NCBI GenBank assembly: GCA_030065095.1
Contig: JASJDP010000038.1
Location: 1-36,662 of the forward strand
Length of the DNA stretch: 36,662 nucleotides
Origin: Rhodobacter sp.
GTDB taxonomy: Bacteria > Pseudomonadota > Alphaproteobacteria > Rhodobacterales > Rhodobacteraceae
Direction: 5' to 3'
Position 1 is the stretch's first letter, and each line of letters starts with the position of its first letter. A model generated the notes under the pieces. That model made no database searches, was not told where the DNA came from, and was given only the letters and a program-made list of their open reading frames with translations. Positions 15,887 to 23,504 of this stretch are shown one piece after another. Made by a program: the position numbers and the translations under genes.

Positions 15887-18800
15887 ATGGCAAGGATCCA
15901 ATCGAATAACACAGACGTCAATCTCACCACGACATTCACCAGCATAGAAAAGCTGAATATCAAAGACTTCGACCTCTACGGCAACGACAACGACAACCAT
16001 GTGACGCTCGAAGGCCTGAACAAACAGCAAACGGCCGTGAAGGACAATCCCAACATCACCTTCCACGGCTATGGCGGGTACGACACGCTGAGCTACCAAG
16101 AAGCCGATGTCGGCGTCGACATGATCGTTCATGACGGCGAGTCGGACTTCCGCCTGTCGGGCGGACATTTTCGCCAGCAGGACTCGCAGTACGACTTCAA
16201 CAGCCTCGATGTGTATACCCGCGATGTTGAAAACATCCGGCTGACCAGCAAATCAGATACTGTCGATATGACCGGCTGGTCCGGCGCCTTCGTCGTGCAG
16301 GTCTCACTCAAGGGCAACAGCGACAGCTACATCGGGCATACCTTCGCCGATTACGCGGATGGTGGGGATGGCGCCGACCTCCTCTACGGCCTTGAAGGAA
16401 ACGACACCCTTATTGGCGGCAACGGCACCGACACGATCTACGGTGGCACGGGCGACGACCTGATCGATGCCGGTAGTGCCGGAAACGGTAGCGGCACCGA
16501 ATGGATTGAGGGCGGTACAGGGCGCGATGTCATCAAATCCATCGCGAGCAACGGGGATAGCGCCAACGCTGTCATCTATGGCGACATCGCCTTCGAGGAG
16601 GGGCAAACACCCAGTGCCGAGAACGAGGCTGATCTCTTCATCATCGGCTACGACACGAGTATCGCGGCGGCGCCGGATCTCGGGTTCGCCGAGAACTTTG
16701 AGGAGTATGCCGACGCGGCGGTCGATGTCGGCACGGCCATCGTGAAACTCTCGCCCTTCGGTCCGCTTGGCGGAATCGCCGCCAAGATCGGCTTCTCTAT
16801 CGGCGCCTCGGCGCTCAGCAACATGATTTCCGCCGGCACGGCGGCAGACGCGATCGACGTTTCCAATAACACCAAAATCACGATCAAGGACTTCGATGCC
16901 TGGGGCGACACTTTGGTGATTGCGCTGGATGGCGAAGCCTCTGCGGTCTCCGCCAACGTGCTGTTCAACGCTGACCGCACCACCATCGCTGAATTCGATG
17001 TTGGCGAGTACACGTTCTTGGCCACCGAACTTGCAACACGCCAATTGTCGGTGATCAACGACGATGCGGACGTATCCGAGGCACTTATCAGCAGCTTGTC
17101 GGCCGACCTTTTGAAAAACATGCTGTTCAACTCAATGGTCGTTTGGGATGGCGAGGTCCTGGCAGATACCGGCAACACCGACCCGATTACGGGCGAGCCC
17201 ATCTTTGAGTCGGTCTACAAAATGAACGCGCGCACGTTGTCGGGCGTCGATATGGTGCTGAGCGAGGCCGAGCAAACCCGACTTGAAGCAGCACTGGGGG
17301 AAATTAGCAACGACGGCGTCTGGATCATGGGGGATTACGGGAACTCGATCCTCTTTGGTCACGACTTGCATCTCGCGGGCACGGCCTCGGATAACGTGAT
17401 GTACTCGGGGGCCTATATCCTAGAGAACAACACTTCCACCTGGTACAGCGATACCGCCGTCTACATGTTCGGCGGCGCGGGCAACGATGTCATTTTCGGC
17501 AGTTTTGCAGGGGCAGACCGACTCTACGGTGGTACGGGCGACGACTATCTCGTGGGGGTCGGCAATACGGCAAACGGTAACAAGCTGCCTGATGAGCTGT
17601 ACGGCGGCACGGGCTTCGACATCGCGTCTTTTGAGAAGGTCGAGTACGCGGATGACAACGGTAATACTCACCAGATCGGCGGCTACACCTCGGCTGCCGA
17701 CGTGCAAGAGGGCATCTTCGTCAATCTCGGTGCGGATAGCATTGCCCACCAGATCGATGGGACCGAGTGGGGCGACTTCGTTACTGGCTATGAAAGCACC
17801 GGGGTGGTCGACGCCGCTGACAGGCACGAAGCGGACGTGGATGGCGATGGCACCAATGTCGGCAAGACAGCGGCGAACCTCCACGATATCGAGGGGATCG
17901 TCGGCTCGGCCAAACAGGACTTCCTCGTTGGCGACGCAGAATCCAACCTTCTGGATGGTAGCGGCGGCAATGACTACCTGATCGGCAGCTGGGGCGCGGA
18001 CACGTTCCGCTTCACGGACACCTTCGGCCACGACACGGTCGCGGATTTCGCCACGCTCGACACGCTTGTCTTCTCGGATGTGACGAGCGAAAGCGCGGTT
18101 GTGATCGACACGACCGGGCCGGACCCGATCCTTTGGGTCGGCACCAACAGTGTCACGCTGAAAGGCGTCGACCCCAACGATCTGAAGATGGAAAACATCG
18201 AATATATCGGTACGGGCGCAGGGACGTGGGACGCGATTGTCACGCTGGAGGGCGACCGCGCCGACGATCCCAGCCGGCTGTCGGACGAAGAGGCGCTGCT
18301 CTACCTGGCGTCGCATGGCGACTTGATCGCGGCTTATGGCTACAACCTGACCCGCGCCAAGAACCACTACGACAATTACGGTCGCGCCGAGGGCCGCGAG
18401 ATCACGTTCAACGCCGAGAAATATCTGTCCAATTACGATGACCTGCAGGGCGCCTATGGAACTGATGCGCTCCGTGCCGCGCAGCATTTCGTGACCAACG
18501 GTTATGCGGAAGGTCGCTCAGAGAACCGCTATGAGGATGCGACTGTGCTTAGCGATCTGGAAGCGGCGCTCTATCTCGCCTCGTATGGGGATCTGATCCA
18601 GGAGTTCGGCTACATTCTCGCGCACGCCAAGGCACACTACGAGGCCGCCGGCCGCGCCGAGGGTCGCGAGATCACCTTCGACGCCGCGCAGTATTTTGAG
18701 AACAATCCCGACGTGCTGGCGTTCTACGGCAACGATCCCCTCAAGGCCGCAGAGCACTTCGTCAATTCCGGCTTTGCCGAGGGTCGCACCGACGCGGCCA

Positions 18801-19201
18801 ACCTGACGGACAGCCTTTCTGGGTCTGCGGCAACGATGTCGAGTGTATGGGACGCCCCCTACGCCGGCTTCGCCGTGCTGGACGGCCAGATCGGGTCGGT
18901 CAACCACACTGCTATAGGGGACGCGTCCCCTTGGCTGTCCATTGACCTTGGCCAAGATGCCTGGATCGACGAAATCGTGATCCAGAACCGTCAGGACCGG
19001 TGGTTCCACCAGCGCCTTGACGGTGCGGAACTTCAGGTGCTCGACGATGGAGCCGTGGTCGACAGCGTCATCCTCGGCACGGGCCTCACCCAGACCCTCG
19101 ATTTCGGGGGAGTTATGGGTGACGAAGTGCGCATAGAGCACTCGAACGGGAATTACCTGCACATCGCGGAGATCGACGTCTTCGGAAGCTTCCTTCTGTG
19201 A
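15887..19201 (+). CDS. large RTX calcium-binding protein with 40-residue repeats and discoidin-like C-terminus
   Basis: ATG 15887 follows AAGGAGAG; 1104 residues, acidic, no N-terminal signal, as expected for a type I secretion substrate. RTX nonapeptide runs occur at about 157-200 (GGDGADLLYG, LEGNDTLIGG, GGTGDDLIDAG), about 527-560 (FGGAGNDVIFG, YGGTGDDYLVG) and about 680-705 (GSGGNDYLIGSWGADTF). A hydrophobic stretch near 285-325 (FGPLGGIAAKIGF) is unusual for such proteins. Residues about 799-970 hold four about 40-residue repeats (YLAS-GDLI--YG----A--HY---GRAEGREI type). Residues about 975-1104 resemble F5/8 type C carbohydrate-binding domains (LSIDLGQDAWIDEIVIQNR, then HIAEIDVFG). Likely an adhesin or matrix protein released in Ca2+; binding target unknown. 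No type I ABC exporter or membrane fusion gene is beside it. Probably controlled by the adjacent two-component pair. Confidence 0.88.
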   Translation: MARIQSNNTDVNLTTTFTSIEKLNIKDFDLYGNDNDNHVTLEGLNKQQTAVKDNPNITFHGYGGYDTLSYQEADVGVDMIVHDGESDFRLSGGHFRQQDSQYDFNSLDVYTRDVENIRLTSKSDTVDMTGWSGAFVVQVSLKGNSDSYIGHTFADYADGGDGADLLYGLEGNDTLIGGNGTDTIYGGTGDDLIDAGSAGNGSGTEWIEGGTGRDVIKSIASNGDSANAVIYGDIAFEEGQTPSAENEADLFIIGYDTSIAAAPDLGFAENFEEYADAAVDVGTAIVKLSPFGPLGGIAAKIGFSIGASALSNMISAGTAADAIDVSNNTKITIKDFDAWGDTLVIALDGEASAVSANVLFNADRTTIAEFDVGEYTFLATELATRQLSVINDDADVSEALISSLSADLLKNMLFNSMVVWDGEVLADTGNTDPITGEPIFESVYKMNARTLSGVDMVLSEAEQTRLEAALGEISNDGVWIMGDYGNSILFGHDLHLAGTASDNVMYSGAYILENNTSTWYSDTAVYMFGGAGNDVIFGSFAGADRLYGGTGDDYLVGVGNTANGNKLPDELYGGTGFDIASFEKVEYADDNGNTHQIGGYTSAADVQEGIFVNLGADSIAHQIDGTEWGDFVTGYESTGVVDAADRHEADVDGDGTNVGKTAANLHDIEGIVGSAKQDFLVGDAESNLLDGSGGNDYLIGSWGADTFRFTDTFGHDTVADFATLDTLVFSDVTSESAVVIDTTGPDPILWVGTNSVTLKGVDPNDLKMENIEYIGTGAGTWDAIVTLEGDRADDPSRLSDEEALLYLASHGDLIAAYGYNLTRAKNHYDNYGRAEGREITFNAEKYLSNYDDLQGAYGTDALRAAQHFVTNGYAEGRSENRYEDATVLSDLEAALYLASYGDLIQEFGYILAHAKAHYEAAGRAEGREITFDAAQYFENNPDVLAFYGNDPLKAAEHFVNSGFAEGRTDAANLTDSLSGSAATMSSVWDAPYAGFAVLDGQIGSVNHTAIGDASPWLSIDLGQDAWIDEIVIQNRQDRWFHQRLDGAELQVLDDGAVVDSVILGTGLTQTLDFGGVMGDEVRIEHSNGNYLHIAEIDVFGSFLL
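18284..18798 (+). repeat. four tandem about 40-residue repeats inside the RTX protein
   Basis: Two kinds of unit alternate (A1, B1, A2, B2). A units contain YLASHGDLIAAYGYN or YLASYGDLIQEFGYI and end GRAEGREI; B units contain KYLSNYDDLQGAYG or QYFENNPDVLAFYG and end GYAEGRSE or GFAEGRTD. The A1-B1 and A2-B2 pairs resemble each other, which suggests duplication of a two-unit block. Confidence 0.75.
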
Positions 19202-19829
19202 CCCGATGGCGCGTCGATGCGGCGGGCCCTCGACGTCAAGCAGGCGTGCCATCCGGTCTAAGTATGGGGCGACGTAAGAGCATCGTGCAGAAAACGATGT
19301 CCGTGGAAGAACGTTTGACTGAGCCGACCAAATGCGCATCTGGGGCAAAAGAGGAACCAAAACGAACGCTGATTGAAGTGGCAATGCGAATCTGAAAATT
19401 CCGCGTCATTATAGCAACTTAGAAAAGGAACTCACTGACTGCTCGGTGCGCCTGAACATCTGTGCGCGAACGGCTATTGTGTTCGCAAGTGTAAGTGTTT
19501 TAGTCGTGCCAAGACGAGCTCTCACAGCGCTTGTCAGTGTCGCTAAGGGAGGAAAGCAGTCGTTTCCGCTGGCTAGTTGGACGACCGCATTGTCCGCTTA
19601 ATTCCAGTTTGCCGATGGCGGAGCGAACGCCCGGATTGAGCTCAGCAATCAGGCGCCGCTTTGAACGACCGGTGTAAGGAAATTCGCTGCCACCCCATAC
19701 GCGTCGCTCCTCATGTACATGGAGCGCGATTGCGCTGGAGGCCGCGCACGGACGCAGCTTCATGTCGCGCGCGCTCTGGACCGCTGCCGGCTTCACCGAC
19801 GATTAACCGGAATCGTCCCTACTGCCCTC
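19202..19829. other. gene-free stretch after the RTX gene
   Basis: About 630 bases with no gene I can support. A leftward open frame of 98 codons (19500-19796) with GRSKRRLIAELNPG has the look of a multicopy intergenic fragment seen as spurious genes in Roseobacter-type genomes (recollection, not checked). No terminator with a T-run is evident after 19201. Confidence 0.4.
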
Positions 19830-20036
19830 ATGACAAAGCTCTGGGAAATCGATCTCGGCGACCGGGCAGGGGGTGGTGGACCGCGGATCGCCTGGGTCAG
19901 CGCGGACACGGCCGAAGATGCCGCACGGCTCGCAACGGCCGCAGGCGGAACGCTCAAAGCTGCAAGGTGCAAAGCTTGGACCGGCCAGCCCGGTCAGGCC
20001 TTCATGTGCTGGCAGCCGACGGGCACTTGGAGGTAG
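19830..20036 (+). CDS. small hypothetical protein (68 residues)
   Basis: A 68-residue frame beginning MTKLWEIDLGDRAGGG. It includes the amphipathic stretch WVSADTAEDAARLATAAGG and ends KAWTGQPGQAFMCWQPTGTWR. Composition is protein-like, with a reading pattern typical of small cytosolic alphaproteobacterial proteins, but the ribosome site is weak (no clear GGAG) and no family is recognised. It sits in repeat-rich DNA, so it could be spurious. Confidence 0.33.
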   Translation: MTKLWEIDLGDRAGGGGPRIAWVSADTAEDAARLATAAGGTLKAARCKAWTGQPGQAFMCWQPTGTWR

Positions 20037-20178
20037 GGATCGACCGGCTTCGCCGTCGACGACAGATGCACTGGCCATGGACGCCGGTACGACCCCTTCA
20101 GTCTCGGTTAACGCCACATTAACCATGCGCCCCTGGATCGTATCTCACGGCGGGGGCGCAGTCAGAAGAGTTGATGCG

Positions 20179-20367
20179 ATGCCCGGTTGTGACCGTCCCG
20201 AGAATTCCGTCGATATCATCTATCCCGAGGATGTTGGAGTTGTCGGACGTCGATCCCGCGACCGCGGCGTCCCGCTCCGCGACGTCTTTCTGTTTCTCCT
20301 CGCGTTCCTGGCTCTGAAGGTTCTGCTGATGGTCGGACATGGAGGCGCCGCCTATGGTGCAAGGTGA
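20179..20367 (+). CDS. small single-pass membrane protein (62 residues)
   Basis: Starting at ATG 20179 (AGAAGAG lies about ten bases upstream) this frame encodes a polar N-terminus with RRSRDRG followed by one hydrophobic helix, VPLRDVFLFLLAFLALKVLL. The arrangement of basic residues then LRD-FLFLLAFLALK resembles short conserved membrane proteins of Rhodobacteraceae of unknown role. The positive-inside rule predicts an N-in orientation. No operon partner; confidence is limited by size. Confidence 0.5.
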   Translation: MPGCDRPENSVDIIYPEDVGVVGRRSRDRGVPLRDVFLFLLAFLALKVLLMVGHGGAAYGAR

Positions 20368-20859
20368 CCCTGCTGTCGCGGGGCGGTCCCGTCGAACACC
20401 TAGCGTCCTACGCCATGAGGCCGGATCCGGTATCCGGCTGGATCGTCGGCCAGGTCAGCCTATTTGACGACATTGGTGCGAAGCGCAGCATCTGACACGA
20501 TCGGCGGGAAGCGGACATATTCCGCCGGTGCGAGAGCCCAGAGCGTCGACAGTGAAAGCGGACATGCTGTAACCGCCGAATTCGGGTGCGAGCTCCGCGG
20601 CGCGGCGGGCGGCTTCGAGCCCAGAGCGACGGATACTGCGCGCTGCTCGAACCAGTGAAATGCGCGATCAGCGGACTTAGCCAGTAAAAGATACCTCCGA
20701 GTGTGACCTTTCCCCGGCCACCCCGTCGCTGCAACGCAGCGTCACCAAACCGGCTGTTCGCGTGGCGTGCATCGTGACAAGCCAGGCGACCCAGCCTTTA
20801 TGCAAAGAGAGCTCGGGAAGATCCCTGACCGGCAGGGAGATCATCCTTGTTGAGCAATT
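20368..20859. other. gene-free stretch with repeat remnants
   Basis: About 490 bases containing copy B of the dispersed repeat and, to its left (20500-20570), two short AAGCGGACAT patches (near 20508 and 20559) of a type common in intergenic debris. No credible gene is seen on either strand. Confidence 0.45.
20625..20771 (-). repeat. dispersed intergenic repeat, copy B (inverted relative to copy A)
   Basis: The reverse complement of this stretch begins CTGGCTTGTCACGATGCACG and runs through AGGTCACACTCGGAGGTATC and ATCGCGCATTTCACTGGTTCG, aligning with 12741-12890. The two copies face each other and bracket the two-component/RTX block. Confidence 0.65.
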
Positions 20860-21135
20860 TTAGCTGAATCCCCAAAACCCTTGCCATACTGCCAGCGCCA
20901 GACAGCAAACCAAGAAGGCCAGGGCGAACAGGAACGATGCGATCCGGGCCGCCTTAGACCTCTGGAACCCTGCCCATTTCTCCAAGCCGATATTACCTGC
21001 GATGGTGTTCTGCAACCCGAAATAGCCATCCTTCTTCGGGTCCCTTAGTTTCATCTGAGCGTACGCAAATCCAGTCAGCAGCGCGCCGAACAAGACACCA
21101 ACCAGGGCAATGCACATGAAAAAGTAATGAGGCAT
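20860..21135 (-). CDS. small two-pass membrane protein (91 residues)
   Basis: The frame from ATG 21135, with GAAGGG about six bases upstream, encodes two hydrophobic helices: about 5-25 (FFMCIALVGVLFGALLTGFAY) and about 66-88 (ASFLFALAFLVCCLALAVW). They are joined by a charged loop with KLRDPKKDGYFGLQN and WAGFQRSKAARI. This is a credible small inner-membrane protein with both termini on the same side. I do not recognise the family. It is an isolated gene between repeat DNA and the decayed integrase. Confidence 0.6.
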   Translation of the reverse strand: MPHYFFMCIALVGVLFGALLTGFAYAQMKLRDPKKDGYFGLQNTIAGNIGLEKWAGFQRSKAARIASFLFALAFLVCCLALAVWQGFWGFS

Positions 21136-21464
21136 TGAGTTGCCCTTCGGTGTCCATCCTCTTCAGCAACGAAAAGCTCATTCGTGGCGTGGAATACTTC
21201 GCGTCCTATGGTCACGCCGAACCAGTCCAACCGCAAACCGATGTCTGGAGTGACACAATATCAACGTTGCGCCTGCGGGCGGTTTTCGAGACGGTTTCGA
21301 GGGATATCCGGTTCTCCGCCCACGCCCGGATGGCCTTGATTTCAGTGACTAGCGGCTGTCTCTTGGTTCTTTTAATCCTAAAAAAGGGAACTTTGGAATG
21401 AAAATGGCATTCTTTAAGGTGAGCAACCTCATCTGACTGGTCCAATCTGGTTGTTAGTGCATGA
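21136..21464. other. gene-free stretch upstream of the integrase remnant
   Basis: About 330 bases, lower in G+C than the surroundings, including the AT-rich run CTTTTAATCCTAAAAAAGGG near 21367. Frames here are short and without ribosome sites. It probably contains what is left of the 5' part or flank of the integrase. Confidence 0.4.
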
Positions 21465-21999
21465 TTGGCGTTTGAATTGATCTACTGGAGCGGCGCAAGG
21501 GTTTCAGACGCAATTCGTCTCGGTGAAAAGGATGTTGATCGGGACGGATGGCTTGCATTCAATCAACAGAAGACCGATGGGGACGTAGCGATACCGTTCC
21601 GCCGTGAGCTGCCAGATCCGCCGTGAGCTGCCAGAATTCGCGGATTGCTACGCTGATGATCTGGCTCTACTGCACGCTGCACTTGACACCCGAACTGAGC
21701 GACATCTCACTTGGCTTCATACCCAGCGCGGTGCTTCGCGGTCGGCCAAATCGGTATCCCAATGGTTCGCCGCCAAGGCGCGTCAGGCTGGTATCGTGGG
21801 CAAAACCGCGCACGACCTCCGCAAGGCGCGTGCGACCGCCTTGGCGGAATCCGGTGCCACGGGCACTCAAATCGGCGCCTGGACAGGTCATGAAAGCCTC
21901 GGCGAGATCGAACGGTCCACAAGGAAACACGATAAACGCCGGGCACTCTCAAAAACGGAACCGGAACAAAAAGTTCCAACTCAGGTGATCGAGTTCTAA
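21465..21999 (+). pseudogene. decayed tyrosine recombinase/integrase next to tRNA-Arg
   Basis: The frame starting after the TGA at 21462 reads AFELIYWSGARVSDAIRLGE (first catalytic Arg in GARVSD) and FNQQKTDGD (catalytic Lys) up to RRELPDPP and a stop near 21620. The same domain continues one frame over with RRELPEFADCYADD, then AHDLRKARATALAESG (HxxR), GAWTGHESLGEIERSTRKHD (His of the GH motif) and the end at 21999. The frame break is a perfect 19-base tandem duplication at 21599-21636. Where integrases have the nucleophilic Tyr (ERYTK-type), this one has Ser, a one-base TAC-to-TCC change. The N-terminal arm and core-binding domains are absent. It is therefore triply disabled, and marks an old tRNA-targeted element. 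Confidence 0.85.
21599..21636 (+). repeat. perfect 19-bp tandem duplication that breaks the integrase frame
   Basis: TCCGCCGTGAGCTGCCAGA occurs twice back to back. Nineteen is not a multiple of three, so one copy shifts the frame; deleting one copy restores a continuous recombinase sequence. Confidence 0.9.
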
Positions 22000-22045
22000 A
22001 AAAATCGCAAAAAAAAGCGGGAAAAGCAAATGGTTAATCGAGCAA

Positions 22046-22122
22046 TGGCGACCCCGGCAGGATTCGAACCTGCGACCTACCGCTTAGGAGGCGGTCGCTC
22101 TATCCAGCTGAGCTACGGGGCC
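22046..22122 (-). tRNA. tRNA-Arg(CCU)
   Basis: The reverse strand folds as a full cloverleaf: acceptor GGCCCCG with CGGGGTC (one G-U pair), D-loop GCTCAGCTGGATAGAGC, anticodon stem ACCGC/GCGGT with loop CTCCTAA (anticodon CCT), T-arm GGTTCGAATCC, discriminator G and an encoded CCA. Seventy-seven bases with CCA. T-rich DNA on the 3' side (22000-22020) may terminate it. Its 3' end faces the integrase remnant, the usual geometry for a tRNA used as an attachment site. I could not find a second copy of the 3' end inside the window. Confidence 0.96.
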
Positions 22123-22159
22123 GCACTGCGCCAAGGCATAATGCGCCCCCGCGCCCAAG

Positions 22160-23266
22160 TCATCCCGAAATTCCGTCGAGAGGCGGCGCACGATCGGCAT
22201 CGTCCGGACGGGACCGCAATGCAGCCGACAGCGGAACGGGCAATGCATGCGCCACCGAACCATCAGCCAGGGCCAGGCGGCGCGCCATGACGCCGCGCGC
22301 CCGGAAATGCGGCTCGGCCAGCGCCTCGGCCAGCGTCGCCACCAGGGTGCAGCAGCAGTCGACACCTTCAAAAGCCTTGCGCCAATACGCGCCGGGCTTT
22401 GCACGGATGATGCGCGACGCCTCGGCCAGCGTCGCCTGCGGGTCGCGCCCGTCGTCGCGCAATTCCTCCGGAAGATCGAGCACGGCGCAGAAGTTCTCCC
22501 AGAACCGCTGCTCGATCGGCGCCGCGGCGACGATCTGCCCGTCGCTTGCCGGGTAAAGCCGGTAACGCGCCGTTCCGCCGGTCAACAGGCCGTCGGCGTT
22601 GCCCGGCGCCGGCCCAGCCGCCTGCTGCTGCGCCAGCGCCCACCAGGCCAGCGGAAACATGTTGTCGGTCATCGATACGTCCAGATGAGCCCCCTGCCCC
22701 GTCCGTGCGCGCGCCTGCAGGGCCAGCAGGATGTTCATCACTGCCGGATAGGCCCCGCCCGCGATGTCCGCGATCAGCGCGGGCGGCACCACCGGCGCAT
22801 CCCGCGGCCCCATCGACAGCGCCAACAGCCCCGTCTCGGCGATATAGTTCAGGTCGTGGCCGGCCACCTGCGCCTTCGGTCCGCTCTGCCCGAACCCGGT
22901 GATCGAGCAATAGATCAGACCGGGAAACCTGTCCGCCAGCGTCCCATAGTCCAGCCCCACTCGCGCCATCACCCCGGGCCGGAACTGTTCGACCAGCACA
23001 TCCGCACGCGCCAGATACGGCTCCAGCCGCGCCCTGTCGGCCGGCGACTTCAGATCCAGCGCAAGGCTTTGCTTTCCCCGGTTCAGCATCGCGAAAGGCA
23101 GGCTTTCGCCGCCCTGAAACGGCGGATAGCCCCGCATCTCGTCGCCGGTCCCGGGGCGTTCGACCTTGATCACCTCGGCGCCCGCCTCGGCCAGGATCAA
23201 CGACGCCATCGGTCCCGGCAGAAGCGTCGAGAGATCCAGAACCACGATGCCGTCCAACGGTCTCAT
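22160..23266 (-). CDS. CaiB/BaiF CoA-transferase family III, alpha-methylacyl-CoA racemase-like
   Basis: From ATG 23266 the protein has 368 residues, the usual length of alpha-methylacyl-CoA racemases. It starts MRPLDGIVVLDLSTLLPGP, the signature of family III. Three residues known to be catalytic in the mycobacterial racemase MCR (His126, Asp156, Glu241, from memory) have counterparts at a constant offset of 11: His137 in AGHDLNY, Asp167 in LIADIAGG and Glu252 in PIEQRFW. It would epimerise the 2-methyl centre of branched acyl-CoAs; a CoA transferase using Asp167 is the alternative. The frame upstream to 23458 overlaps the operator region and is not used. It is divergent from the LacI-type regulator gene, which probably controls it. 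Confidence 0.88.
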   Translation of the reverse strand: MRPLDGIVVLDLSTLLPGPMASLILAEAGAEVIKVERPGTGDEMRGYPPFQGGESLPFAMLNRGKQSLALDLKSPADRARLEPYLARADVLVEQFRPGVMARVGLDYGTLADRFPGLIYCSITGFGQSGPKAQVAGHDLNYIAETGLLALSMGPRDAPVVPPALIADIAGGAYPAVMNILLALQARARTGQGAHLDVSMTDNMFPLAWWALAQQQAAGPAPGNADGLLTGGTARYRLYPASDGQIVAAAPIEQRFWENFCAVLDLPEELRDDGRDPQATLAEASRIIRAKPGAYWRKAFEGVDCCCTLVATLAEALAEPHFRARGVMARRLALADGSVAHALPVPLSAALRSRPDDADRAPPLDGISG

Positions 23267-23418
23267 GCGCACCCTTCTCAAGCCTGTCGTCCGGATCGTG
23301 GCACATGCCCGGCGGCGGCGCCAGAAGCCCGGGTGCAAAACAGGAAAAGGAGGAGCAATTGGCCCACCGCTCCTCCTTCCTGCTTCCGGCCGATCCTTGG
23401 GAGAGCCGGAATAGATGT

Positions 23419-23480
23419 CTGTTAGCGCTATCATGCACCATGCCTCAGCCTTGGACAAGGTCCGATTTTGGCGCTAACAG
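23419..23480. promoter_or_regulatory. paired LacI-type operators
   Basis: CTGTTAGCGC at 23419-23428 and GCGCTAACAG at 23471-23480 are perfect reverse complements. Each sits in its own palindrome: TGTTAGCGCTATCA (one position short of the symmetric TGTTAGCGCTAACA) and TTTTGGCGCTAACA (two positions off). A central CG flanked by GC and TTA arms is typical of LacI-family sites. Their centres are about 52 bases apart, about five helical turns, suited to looping. They lie between the divergent racemase-like and LacI genes. Confidence 0.7.
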
Positions 23481-23504
23481 TAAGGTACCGAGACGATTGC
23501 AAGG

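Noticed and set aside
18284-18798. CRISPR array or DNA-level satellite
   Set aside because: The periodicity is in the protein (about 40 residues per unit) and the DNA copies are diverged; no identical short repeats with spacers occur here or elsewhere in the window.
19500-19796. Leftward 98-codon frame as a gene
   Set aside because: It has no ribosome site and looks like a multicopy intergenic fragment often miscalled as a gene.
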